Source of the DNA: Paramarasmius palmivorus
Lineage: Eukaryota; Basidiomycota; Agaricomycetes; Agaricales; Marasmiaceae
Direction of reading: 5' to 3'
DNA length: 64,000 bases
NCBI GenBank assembly: GCA_037176845.1
Contig: JAYKXP010000065.1
Location: 248,001 to 312,000, forward strand
Shown here: piece by piece, positions 54,404-64,000 of the stretch
How the letters are laid out: each line of letters opens with the position of its first letter
How positions within the stretch are numbered: the first letter of the stretch is position 1
Notes under the pieces: generated by a model
Seen by the model: the letters and a program-made list of their open reading frames with translations, nothing else
The model's database searches: none
What the model was told of the DNA's origin: nothing
Made by a program: the position numbers and the translations under genes

Positions 54404-55900
54404 ATGCCCGAGAACCCAGCGGAGACTATGTATGTCGTTTTTCTCTTGATTTTGGAGTCTTTTTTGACGGTGTTCCCGGTTTGTTAGTGTTGGACCGTCA
54501 CTTATCGGCGTCTTCATTAACTGCATCCTCTTTGGGATCGTGCTACTTCAGGTTCACACATACTACTGCAGATTTTGCGAGTGAGTTGGCTCTTCGGTGC
54601 TCACCACTCGATTAACTCAAGCCTTTTTATCAGTGATTCCAGATGGCTGAAATTTTACGTTGGTCGATATTAGCTGTGTTTTACGAATGTCATTAGCTGA
54701 AGGTTCAAGGCGGTACATAGATCGGGGTAGTATTACTGGTTGACGCCGTCAGCACCGCTGTGTTGCTTCGATGGATGTACAAGCTTCTTGGTACGTCCTT
54801 TCTACGCTTTGATCATTTCTATGTTTCTGATACAATAAACAGTCGAAAATTTCTGTAAGCAAGGTTCCTTTTCAGACTTGCGGGCTTTCAAAATCATACT
54901 CTCTAACAAAGCGAATACGGATGCATTGATGATGATGGGCTGGAGTGCGTCATTGAACTTTTGTTTCTTGCATACACATCTCTGACTCAAAGTGAACTGC
55001 AGTGACCGCAATAAGTTCGTGTCTCAGCTCTACCATCTCCTGAACATCGAATTCACGCGTGCTTCCGTTCTTCAGTGCCATTCCTCATTGTGAGTATCAC
55101 TTTCGGCAGTAAGTTCACGACTGTGGTCTGACCCATCCGTTCGAATAGGGTATTCAATCTTTCATGACCCAAATGTTCTTTACGTGGAGGCTCTATACTT
55201 TTGCGCGATCCAGGATCCTTTTGGGCGTCCTAACCGCACTATCACTAGCATCACTCGGTGCGTTTTGCTCACCTCCAAGAAGCAGCATCACGCTGATCGT
55301 TTTCAAGGCGGAGGCCTAGGTCTGTTCATCGTGCAAAACAAGCATCTAGGCCTGGACTTGGCAAGCATTGCGACTCTTCATATCGTCAGGATATTAACCA
55401 AAGTGTGGCTGGTTTCGGCGTGAGCAACATCCCGATTGGCTTCTTTAACACAAGTTGACCTTAGGCATCAGCGTTTTGGCAGACATATCCATCTCAGGAG
55501 CACTAATATATTACCTGGTACGCAACAAGTCACCCCGGAACCACGACACTACTGAATGAGCTTATCAGCACAATTCACGCACGGGACTAAAACAGACGAA
55601 CAAACTCATTAATAAGATCATCAAAGGTTATTCATATTGTTTCTTTGTGCTTCTGCGGTGCAGACGCTAATCACTATTCTATCAGTCGTGATCGCCACGG
55701 GTTTGGCTACTGCCATCGTTGCAGCCGTTGACTGTAAGTCACCAGTCCTATAGAAGTGACAAGAGGCTAATGGTCTTGACGATTCAAGTGACCGTTTTCT
55801 TAGCACTGAGAGTAAGTAACCCATACTTTGACAGATATGGATCGTAGCTCATACACGCTCTCATGGAAAGCATTCCAGCGTTCATACCGGATTCGAGTTC
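54404..55900 (+). pseudogene. DUF6534-type multi-pass membrane protein, decayed
   Basis: Fragments of the common Agaricomycete membrane family with DUF6534-type ending appear in order: GPSLIGVFINCILFGIVLLQ, DSRWLKFY, VVLLVDAVSTAVLLRWMY, FMTQMFFTWRLYTFARSRIL, VLADISISGALIYYL and TNKLINKIIK. Short introns connect the first exons. Near 55015-55085 the frame breaks: TAISSCL must shift to reach QLYHLLNIEFTRAS, and another small insertion separates this from VPFLIVSITFG. Stops follow in each uncorrected frame. The final helix region reads poorly. I think it is a pseudogene with at least two frameshifts; alternative splicing is less likely. The right boundary is uncertain. Confidence 0.45.
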
Positions 55901-56209
55901 CCACTTGCGCAGCTATACCCGATATCTCTTCTCAGCAATCTTCACGCTCGGCATGGTTTCAGAACGGTGAAGAACGCAGAGGTAGTCTCTCCAATTGGAA
56001 GCTCATTCTTGGCTCAATACCCCGATGTAAGTCTGATGATCAAGTGTAGTCGACGCGTTTGCTCAAATGAGAGATCTAGGAGCCGTTACAATTTGCGGTG
56101 GATGTGCGCAGTAGCTCCGTGGTTTGAAAGAACATTCGCGTTTTCTGGGGAAGTCATTGATACACTGATCGTCTGTGTAAATTACAACTGGATGGGGATG
56201 GATAGTAAT

Positions 56210-56749
56210 TCAGAGATAGTAGGCAACGCCTCCTTCCTATGATACACCATCAGTTATTTTGCACAAAGGATGGTAGCTGTAAAACCGCACCTGGTCCAAA
56301 AATACCTGTATCTCGTCTCCATCCTCCATTCCGTACTGTGGTCAAAGATGAGAATGGGTTCGTTCATCGTGCACACGACTGATTACCGTTGCTGGTGTAT
56401 CTTCTTCACGAAGCCGTTGACCTTCGTACGTGAACCTTAACGTTCCTAGAGATCGCAGAGCTTGGTCATGAGCCTGAAAGCTACTGGTGACAACACACCT
56501 GGATCCTTTTGAAAACTTTTCTGGATGACGGGTCAACTACCGTCTGGGCAAGTATAACGATTCACGACGTACTGTTGCGGCAGCGAACACTTTCTTGAAG
56601 TTTGTCGATGGCTTGACCTTGACTTGAATAGCTAATAAGAAGGCAAGGTCAACTTCATTCCAAGACATCCAAGAAGATGTTGTACATGGCCCGTCATTCA
56701 AAGAGATATTCAGCGTTAATTTTGGTTTTTCATCAGGTTCGGCGGACAT
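56210..56749 (-). CDS. SUMO-like protein, tandem copy B
   Basis: Six exons (56749-56686, 56631-56573, 56520-56499, 56445-56387, 56335-56291, 56236-56210) give 91 residues. It starts MSAEPDEKPKLTLNIS. The ubiquitin-like fold shows in IQVKVKPSTNFKKVF, DPGTLRFTYEGQRLREEDTP (the SUMO F/Y-x-G-x-R-L/I and D-T-P pattern) and GMEDGDEIQVFLDQ. Without the last intron the frame would run past DQ with no di-glycine; splicing at GTGCGG to CATAG yields DQEGGVAYYL, restoring the Gly-Gly needed for conjugation plus a five-residue tail for removal by a Ulp-type protease. Exons 2-5 have the same lengths as in copy A. The short N-terminus and divergence suggest a specialised paralogue, not the main SUMO. Confidence 0.75.
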
Positions 56750-56970
56750 TGAAGATGAGCCAGCGTGCAGAGAGGAAAGAGTTACTGTTTACGCGCGTAG
56801 CTGTGGGTTGGCTGCACAACTGCACGACTGGATAACGGCGGAGAAGAAATTTAAACACGGTGTGACCCTGCGTGACAGGAGATTGAAATACAACACGTGG
56901 AAGCGCAGATGACCCGCGACTACAAATCAATATGGATCCTAGGTTATACAAGAAAAGAATAGACGAAAGG

Positions 56971-57569
56971 CTAATGTGGTAGACAAAATGAAAGGCTCTG
57001 ATGTGATGATATAGAAATTCGACATGATCCGCCAACCTGTCGTATAAACAAGGTTAATTGAGATTGAATGAGGATGCATAACAATCACGACGAACCTGCT
57101 CCAGAAACGCATCAATCTGATCTCCATCCTCCATACCCAACTAAATTCTCTCTGCATCAGAATAGGTGGGTGTGTTATATGAGACAATGCACTAACTGAG
57201 GCGGGCGTGTCATCGGCGTTAATTCTCGTGCCATCGTGATGGAACTTCAAAGTTCCTATAATTCGTAGGAGCTAGTTTAGATATCATGGGCGTGAAAGCG
57301 GCTGTCTTGATTCACCTGGATCTTTGCTAAACTTTTTCTGCAAAACGTGTTAGCCGGCGCTGTTGACCACGAGGTATCAGAAGACGCACTTCGGCCGCAT
57401 CGAAAATCTTCTTAAAGCTCATCGTTGCTTTGACTTTGACTTGTATAGCTGTAAAGAAAGGGAGCTCTTTAGTAAGAGAGCCCTTTCAAAAGAACACGTT
57501 TTGCTTACAGGTTCCCTCGTGTGTTATGGTGAGGTTGAGCTTTGGCTTTTCATCTGGTTCGGCTGACAT
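56971..57569 (-). CDS. SUMO-like protein, tandem copy A
   Basis: Six exons (57569-57509, 57448-57390, 57337-57316, 57255-57197, 57140-57096, 57036-56971) give 103 residues. It starts MSAEPDEKPKLNLTI, sharing the first ten codons with copy B. Key segments are IQVKVKATMSFKKIFDAAEK, GTLKFHHDGTRINADDTPAS and LGMEDGDQIDAFLEQ, a clear SUMO pattern. Reading through the last donor gives VRRD and a stop; removing a 59-base intron (GTTCGT to GACAG) gives EQVGGSCRISIS, with Gly84-Gly85 followed by an 18-residue tail. SUMO is attached to nuclear and other proteins through this di-glycine after tail removal. Exons 2-5 are 59, 22, 59 and 45 bases in both copies, strong support for the models and for tandem duplication. 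Confidence 0.78.
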
Positions 57570-58186
57570 CGAGAAACCTGAGGAGAGTCTGTGTGGCGAG
57601 GAGTTCGTATCACCGCGTTGAGACGCGACTTGAGTGAAGGGAGCGGAGCAAAGGAAAGAAAGGGTGTGACAGAAAGTCACATGCAACGCGATAGCAATTC
57701 CCACGATCTCTTGACCATAACCTTTTCGTCTCTTCTACGATCTTGCTTTATCGTATTCGTTTCCAGCTCAACAATGCTGAGCAGTGTGCAAAGCGACATC
57801 ATAGAATCTTCATCACAGCGCAGTTCAATGTCTATGCTCGAAAATTGACCTTCGGGTCACGCTTGGAGTATTATAAGAGGGTGTTTTTTGTATGAAGACA
57901 ACGATGCTGAAGGCATCAAGATCATTGACTGCAGAATAAGAGTGTAATGTTTAGGGTAGCAGGTACGTAGCATCCGTCATCTCGTCTGAGCATCAACGTC
58001 TCAACAATAAACACCAGAGGACAATAACAGTATGGAGGTCAAAAATTCGCAAACAACACGAGGACTTCCTACTTGGGACATGAAAGCAAGGATTTATGAG
58101 GTCTAAGCGCCACCTTTCCACTATATATAACAAACCAGGCTGCTTTGTGACTGGCCTTGAATTGCCAGCTACCACAACGCACCCCC
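57570..58186. promoter_or_regulatory. divergent promoter region, SUMO-like A / unknown gene
   Basis: A 617-base region between divergent genes. A TATATATAA box at 58122-58130 lies 56 bases before the ATG at 58187. No gene is supported inside. Confidence 0.45.
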
Positions 58187-59783
58187 ATGAGTGCTCACCT
58201 ATCTACCAAACCTTCTCACTGGGATCTACATAATTCCCATGATATATCGCGACCAGAGACATTCGATGAATATCAGCACCTTGCTTTCCATCACCTTCAA
58301 CTTGCACGGTTTCTTTTCAGGGCCATGTTAGAAGAATATCCCGACAAAGTATCGTCTCCTATGAAAAACTTGATACAAATCGTTTTGGAGAGTATGCCCA
58401 TGGATGTCCAGTCAATTCCATTGTATCTGTGAGTTTCTTGCTCCTCGATATCGATTTGGTCTAAAAGGACGCAGGGGGTCATTGCTCAATTCTTTAATTT
58501 TGAATACACGGTGAGTTGATGCCAATCCTCGAACGCCCTGTGTATCTGAGGCCTTCCAAAGAGATCGTCCTATCACAGTGGTTGAATGTATCAATCCTGC
58601 AGCTCCTTACTCTCAGTCGGCAACGATCCTTGGTGGCTCGCAAGAAAGGAAAGTGGAGCAGCTACACATCCCTGAATCCAACCGTTTGCCTGCTGCGGGT
58701 CTCTACACTCTCAAATCAGAGAGTTCCTCTTCTGGAAGCCGTCACATAGATCTCCCGTTTATAGTTAGGTTCACACCGGATACTATGGTAAATTCACAGG
58801 GGCCTATCGAACTAAAAGTTGGCATGCCGGACACCATTCCTGTGGATTCTGCCATCGGTAAAATTCCGATTTCTGGACTCGGACTTTCCACCTCCTTGCA
58901 GCCAACCTCTTATCCATTCGACGTCAATCCTATTACCGTGTCACCCTCAAATGACCATTGCACGAAACCGTTGAAGACTCCTGCCGTATCGTCATCGGAC
59001 CTTACCCCTTCTACATCTGCCACTCCCCATTCTCCAGCCACTCCACCCGTGACCATCCCTGCCCCTTCCGAATTTACTCACATCAAGTTTGCGCTTGGCT
59101 TTCCAGGAGCTCCCCCGCCTCCTCGACTTCCTGAGGAGATGTGGGAGCCTCTTTTGGACGCCGAGCTTAGAGAAATGAGGGCAAAATTCTCACTTCCGGA
59201 GTCTCTTAAGACCGAAGCACAAGAAGAGGCAGAAGTAGCGTGCCACATACGGTTCCAGGATGAGGTAGAGATGCAAAGGAAGTTCAAAGAAGCTGAGGCG
59301 GAACCTCTTGCTAGTCCCTTGCGCCGTGAAAATGCCTTTGTCGGGACTCTTGATCTCTCCCAGGCCGAACAGCTTCACAGTGACGCTATCTCTACTTCCG
59401 AAGCGCGTCACCATGACTCGCCCCTTTCGACGAGGAATGATAGCGGTATTGGCTCGGGCAATAACCGTTTGGCCGAGGTCGAGAGAAATCTTGAAACGCA
59501 GCGGGACCTATCACGCTCGGCAGGCAAAAAGAGAGGTAGAGAGGACCTCGGAGAAGACCACGACACCGAGGTGGTCGGCAAAGGCGGTGACGATCGTCCA
59601 CAAAAATCCAAGGCAACAGGAAGCCGCGAGATAGATACTGTTTCAGCGGTCCGGGGAGTTCGCCCTCCACATGTGGAGAACGTCGGGGGTTCCACTGCGT
59701 CGACCGCTGGCTCCTCTACTGTTCGCTCAACTCTAAGGAGAAGCTTCAGATGGACAAAGGCATTGAACTTTAGTAGCAAGTAA
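58187..59783 (+). CDS. hypothetical protein with helical N-terminus and disordered tail
   Basis: I do not recognise the family. Three exons are likely: the first from 58187 (MSAHLSTKPSHWDLHNSHDI) to the GTGAGT donor near 58430, a short second exon encoding TQGVIAQFFNFEYT, and a long third exon beginning AFQRDRPITVVECINPAAPY. The first intron would be only 39 bases and the second 44, short but in frame. Exon 1 is helical (HLAFHHLQLARFLFRAMLEE). The rest is rich in Ser, Pro and charged residues, with a glutamate-rich stretch (KTEAQEEAEVACHIRFQDEV) and a basic KKRGRED, suggesting a nuclear regulatory protein. No DNA-binding domain is visible. Confidence 0.55.
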
Positions 59784-60669
59784 CCTGAATAATGATCTTC
59801 GCTGGGAAAGTGGAGCATGAATCTTGTGTTTTCATTTTTATTCATTTGAAATTCCTCACTGTCTCTATCTCTGTTTACGCGTACACAATCTATTGTTCTC
59901 GTTGCGCGGCTAACTTCGGAGGCGCAGCGCATTTCCCCGCTCGTAATGGTGTGATACAGGAAGTCTACATATGACCCACATCGGTCTGCTTCGGGGGCTA
60001 TCGACTTTCAAATTGGTAAAGGCTATATTCTGGAAAGAGTACTTCTACATGTTGCTCCTGACTTGATTAACTATCATCGGGTACAATCAGGGGTGTACAG
60101 AAAGAGACGAAAACGCCTGGCTACTCCTAATCCAAGGCTAAACGCCTCGGGGTCACGCTGAAGTCACCCCGTCGTGAACCAATACGTTCGGAGCTTGACG
60201 CTTTCCAAGACAATGCCACGACAAGGAGGCCAAAAAGCTTCCTCGAATAGATCGAGGACAATCTCCACGTGGAAGATAATAAGATGTGCCTGCACGCTGT
60301 GGCCTATTAGACAAGGTCTCAGATGTTTGTGGCACCAGCTCTTTGGTATGGCCGATTGGAGTGCATGTATGATCTTTCGAAAGCGAGCCTAGATTCTCGA
60401 GGGATGCGGTAGCGACAAAGCAAGCGTAGAGGTAGAGTATGCCAACATGAGAGACCATCATTGGAGTTTTGACGGTTGATAGAAAAAGGGTAGTAATTCC
60501 GGTTTTCTGGGCAATTTTGAGTCGTGATCGAACGAAATGAAAATGTAAGACAATCGGGCCTTCGATCCAATGCCACGAGATGAACAAACTTTAAAAGCTC
60601 AACCAGCACCCCGAACATATCGAACATCTATTCTCTCTCTCTCTTCTTCAACACCACCATCCAATCACC
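59784..60669. other. intergenic, no gene seen
   Basis: An 886-base region upstream of the HMG-box gene. A CT-rich tract (TCTCTCTCTCTCTTCTTC near 60630-60648) immediately precedes the start codon, typical for a fungal core promoter. No other feature is supported. Confidence 0.45.
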
Positions 60670-62090
60670 ATGACCATCCGTGGCTGGGTTCCTCCTCGTA
60701 CCAACGGCGATGACGCTGAAGCGTCCCCTATTAGCCAGTCGTGCCAGATGATCACCTTTGATCTCCAAAGTCCTGAAGAACCCGCTCATTCGTACGATTC
60801 CGACTGTTCTCAAAGTTCTTCGTCTTCAACCTCTGGATGCTTCGAGGTCACTCCTGAGTTGCCAAAGCCTAGAAAGGGTGATCCGAAGTGGGTTGCTCGA
60901 CCAAGGAACTCGTTCTTCATCTTCCGCTGCGAATTTATCCGGGACCATTCTCGGGGTGGCAGATTGGCAGCCACCGCGGAACCAGGTGCGGCTGAGAAGA
61001 CACTTTCCAAACGCGCGGGAGAGGCTTGGGGGAGGCTTGGGGTGGAACAGAGAAACCATTACGACAAACTAGCCCTTGCGGAGAAGGCCGATCACGCAGC
61101 TAAGCATCCCGACTATCGCTATAGGCCAGTTCGCGGTGACAAATCGCGCAAAGGTCGTACATTCGATGCGCGTACTAGACATAAGTCATCCGGAGGAGTC
61201 ACTAAATCTCGATCGTCAAGGAGGTCAAGGAGGAGAGTCCGTAGCGACTCACCTTCCCCAGAGGGTGACAGTATCTTTCGTTCCCCTCTTCTCCAGTCTC
61301 CTTGTCCCGCGGACTCTTTGTTGTCCTCGAGGAGAAGGTCGATCTCTGTCCCTCCGCCATCCTTGCTTTACGCGCCTTTTACTCCATCGCAAGGACCACC
61401 GTTCGTTCCGGGCATCAGGCGAGCTATCTCATACCAGGAGCCCGGCATCTCAACGGAAGGCCATTCGCCTTTGTCATCGTTCTCATCGGACCAGCTTATG
61501 TACCCTGGTGGCTCTTCGGTAAGTACTTGTATTCGCTCCGGATTTAAGCCGTCGCTCACGGGACTTTCTAGACACCCACTGACTATGCCATGTCACCGAT
61601 GTCAGGCTATATCTCGCCTGTTCAACTTGTTGGCACCAGTGCCTATGTTTCTCCCCTTTCCGCCGTCTCCTCTTCTTTAGCCAACTGGAACGGTGAATTC
61701 GACTATCCAGTCGCCCAGGAAACGCTTCCAATGGGTCTTTCCGCTTCTATGTGGTCTCCAGAACAATTCACAGGTGATCCATCGAGTAACGGGCCTTCTC
61801 AACTGCAGTCACCCGCTATGCCTTCTCAAACGGTATACCCGAATACTACCCTCTACACACCCAACGGCATTGCCATGGCACACGAGTTCCCCCATTTCAT
61901 ACCACCGGCCGACTGCATCCGCGCCACACCACTGGCAAATTACACGTTGGATGAAACAGCTAGGGCCAATGCTCTTCATGCATTCGATACTGGCCTCGCC
62001 GAACACACTGAAGGAGATTACTTGCCCTTCGGTATTTCTGCCGCAGAAGAGCAAAGACTGTTCGATGGATTGGTCTCATTCAACAATTAA
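60670..62090 (+). CDS. HMG-box transcription factor (MATA-HMG type)
   Basis: Exons 60670-61518 and 61572-62090 give 455 residues. The HMG box is at about residues 77-150: KWVARPRNSFFIFRCEFIRD, then EKTLSKRAGEAWGRLGVEQR, NHYDKLALAEKADHAAKHPD and YRYRPVR. The RPRNSFFIFR opening and PDYRYRP ending are those of the MATA-HMG/Sox-like group of fungal sequence-specific factors, which include regulators of sexual development. A basic, serine-rich region (SRSSRRSRRRVRSDS) follows and may serve nuclear import. The C-terminal half is a low-complexity activation-type region. The intron (GTAAGT to TTTCTAG) is 53 bases. Nothing shows this to be the mating-type locus itself; no homeodomain or pheromone genes are seen. 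Confidence 0.85.
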
Positions 62091-64000
62091 TATCACGGCC
62101 TCGTTACGACCACTCACTGTCCTGTAATGACCATCCTTCCCATCTCTGTATCCATAGCTTCATGACCCGTATATACTCTGACATCCGGATCTGCTGTATC
62201 AAAGTCTAGTCTTTATCGCTAATGTATTAGTGTAGTATATTGTACATACCTCTGCGCCTCTTGAATATGATCCACAGCTCTATAGTATCTCGATGAACTC
62301 TCCAGACTCCACGCGGTGCCTCTCAGACTTCTTGGCATACTAAAAGTGAAGCGGAAGACGATCGTAAACACGAGGGAATTAAATTAACTGATTTACTCCT
62401 TTCGCCATCGGGAAAGGGTGAATATGATGAATCTAGGAAACCAACTCCCGTAGTAGGATCATTGAAGTATACGAAGCTCCCTTTAAATGGATTCGTAACG
62501 ACTAAATCGGGGGCGGCGCTATTCTTCAGACATATGTTCTCGTTAGCAGCCTCCCTCTCCCAGAGCACCAGACTAAACTCACCAGCACCTACAGACCATT
62601 CTTCCCTCGCGACTCGTTCAAGGAATATCCGCAAGGTCCCTTTGGTGATCCTTCGGGTCTTAGAGATAAGGAAGTAAACGAATCTGTAACATGACCGTCT
62701 ACCATGCCATGTACCGTGCGGTTTCATCCTTCGAACAGAAACACGAGAAACCAAGGTGACGGTAGCTTTGCAAGAAGTAAACATTTCTCACGCCGATGCA
62801 ACAGTCACTGTCAGACCGGTGCGGTACTCACTCTTACCACACGCACCACCATACATAAAATGGACACCTTGCCGTCTTCACCCCCTTCTTTGCCCAGGAT
62901 ACGAACTACAGGAACCATGCAAGAGTCACTCAATGACAGGCTCAGTACCATGGGCATCATATTCGTCATATCTCTCTTTGGTATGTCTTCGAACCTAGGG
63001 TCATCTAATCCTGACATTCTCACTGGCTGATTACATTTTTGGCACAAAAAAAAAAAAATGCGGGGGGGGTTTAAACAAAATCCCAATTTCCCGCAAATAT
63101 CCAAAAGGTCCATCGTATCTTGCCGATTCCGAGATAGTATTCTATTTCTAATAGGAAAGCATATCGGGACGGTGGAGGTTTGATAGTTTAACTCATTCCT
63201 TCTGGATGCGAATGGGTGTCGAGCACAGGTGTAATATCCATTCACGGCTTTCTGCCATCTTGATGAAAAGACGTCGAATCAAGCAACTGGACGGATCGCG
63301 CTTGGTTGAATCTCGGTACCTCTGGAGTTATGCGAACAGACAGGTTAATCATAGTACGCGCCGTATATCATGAACCTGAACGTTTCACCTGATATAGTAT
63401 CCAATGCAGTCTTGGGTCCGCTGTTACTCATTTATCCTCGGTAGATGTATGGATTCTCATTACCTCAGAGTCCGAATCATTGTATGAATGTATATACCCC
63501 AGAAATATCAACATTCCCCCCCCCCCCCCCCCCTTAAAAAATTAACCCGTCGACCACCTACATACCACCAATAGTCAGTCACATCAAGAGCTTTATCAAA
63601 TCACACCTGCCGTTCATCACGGAATCCTTCCAGGGCACCCTACAACGAAAACGCAAACGAGCGTCAGCCCATAGGTCGCTTTCCCTTAGAATCAACTCCT
63701 GGAACGAATACCGAAGCTACACCACTCCTCACTGCCAATCCTCGACTCTTTCGCGACATTCCAAGACTCCCAGCAACCACAACCCATGAGCACCTAGTAC
63801 TAACCTATTCCCAAATATAACACAACCTCATTACTTTGGCCACCGATTGTAACCAATACTCCCCTGACATACGAGAATCCACCGAGATTTTCTACATAAA
63901 TCACTGACAACAACATCAGTCCTACAACAACGTGAGAATACCACCTCGAACGGCGGGCAGAAGAGCTGTGTCATGTGTCTGGCGTATGCCCTGCATCGAG
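62091..64000. other. right-end region without a convincing gene
   Basis: About 1.9 kb. A minus-strand open stretch near 62370-62700 (for example APDLVVTNPFKGSFVYFNDP) looks partly coding but I could not connect it into a gene. Homopolymer runs occur: 13 A at 63046-63058, 8 G at 63062-63069 and 19 C at 63516-63534. Nothing is recognisable from 63540 to the end. Confidence 0.4.
63516..63534. repeat. poly-C run
   Basis: Nineteen consecutive C bases. Such long C runs are prone to length errors in sequencing and could mark a low-quality region. Confidence 0.9.

Noticed and set aside
56971..57140. A SUMO-like protein ending in VRRD without the di-glycine, and likewise copy B ending without Gly-Gly
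   Set aside because: Both come from reading through an intron. Removing a 59-base (copy A) or 54-base (copy B) GT-AG intron restores Gly-Gly followed by a short tail.
60670..62090. The HMG-box gene as part of a mating-type locus, with STE24 nearby as pheromone processor
   Set aside because: No homeodomain genes, pheromone receptor or CaaX-ending pheromone precursor are seen in the window, and STE24 is about 18 kb away and generally housekeeping.
62323..62784. Minus-strand frame of 153 codons with a partly coding-like middle
   Set aside because: I could not find a start, consistent exons or a family, so I left it as an unresolved part of the right-end region.

Overview
This window is nuclear DNA of a filamentous basidiomycete, most likely an Agaricomycete. 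Most genes are cut by many small introns of about 45-60 bases with GT-AG (occasionally GC-AG) borders. Several protein families are typical of mushroom-forming fungi: F-box proteins with an N-terminal helical/coiled region, a FunK1 kinase, DUF4419 proteins, a SigF-like NTF2 protein, a DUF6534-type membrane protein, a copper tyrosinase and a divergent BTG protein. I see no rRNA, tRNA, CRISPR or intact transposon. Gene models come from reading frames, splice signals and family resemblance only.

Layout. 1-4300: two F-box genes around a retropepsin-like relic gene. 4495-8910: a compact block of unknown genes around the small subunit of DNA polymerase delta (POLD4/Cdm1). 9000-12710: two aldo-keto reductase (AKR) genes, the left one damaged, with a small secreted-peptide gene between them. 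13366-14818: DUF4419 copy 1. 15983-18621: an ABC ATPase with a reduced membrane part. 18750-21340: a SigF-like NTF2 protein and an F-box/nucleotidyltransferase-like protein. 21577-30732: four related F-box genes, three of them a fresh tandem array, with a FunK1 gene inserted. 31098-34143: tyrosinase. 36241-38521: a DJ-1/PfpI protein facing a BTG-like protein. 40534-42287: STE24 CAAX protease. 42435-44678: cytochrome P450. 46655-48579: Atg22-like transporter. 49075-52301: tandem class II aldolase genes, the first frameshifted. 52443-53731: DUF4419 copy 2. 54404-55900: a decayed DUF6534-type gene. 56210-57569: two tandem SUMO-like genes. 58187-59783: an unknown protein. 60670-62090: an HMG-box factor. 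The last 1.9 kb has no convincing gene.

How it fits together. Housekeeping genes (POLD4, STE24, Atg22) sit among accessory families that are duplicating and decaying: F-box, AKR, aldolase, DUF4419 and SUMO. The duplicates show all stages: near-identical tandem copies (F-box), one intact plus one damaged copy (AKR, aldolase), and diverged but apparently functional pairs (SUMO, DUF4419). The most unusual items are the tandem pair of divergent SUMO-like genes that keep the C-terminal di-glycine across a late intron, the F-box/nucleotidyltransferase-like protein, and the FunK1 gene without a recognisable N-lobe. F-box proteins and SUMO both act in protein modification, but a functional link between them here is only inference.
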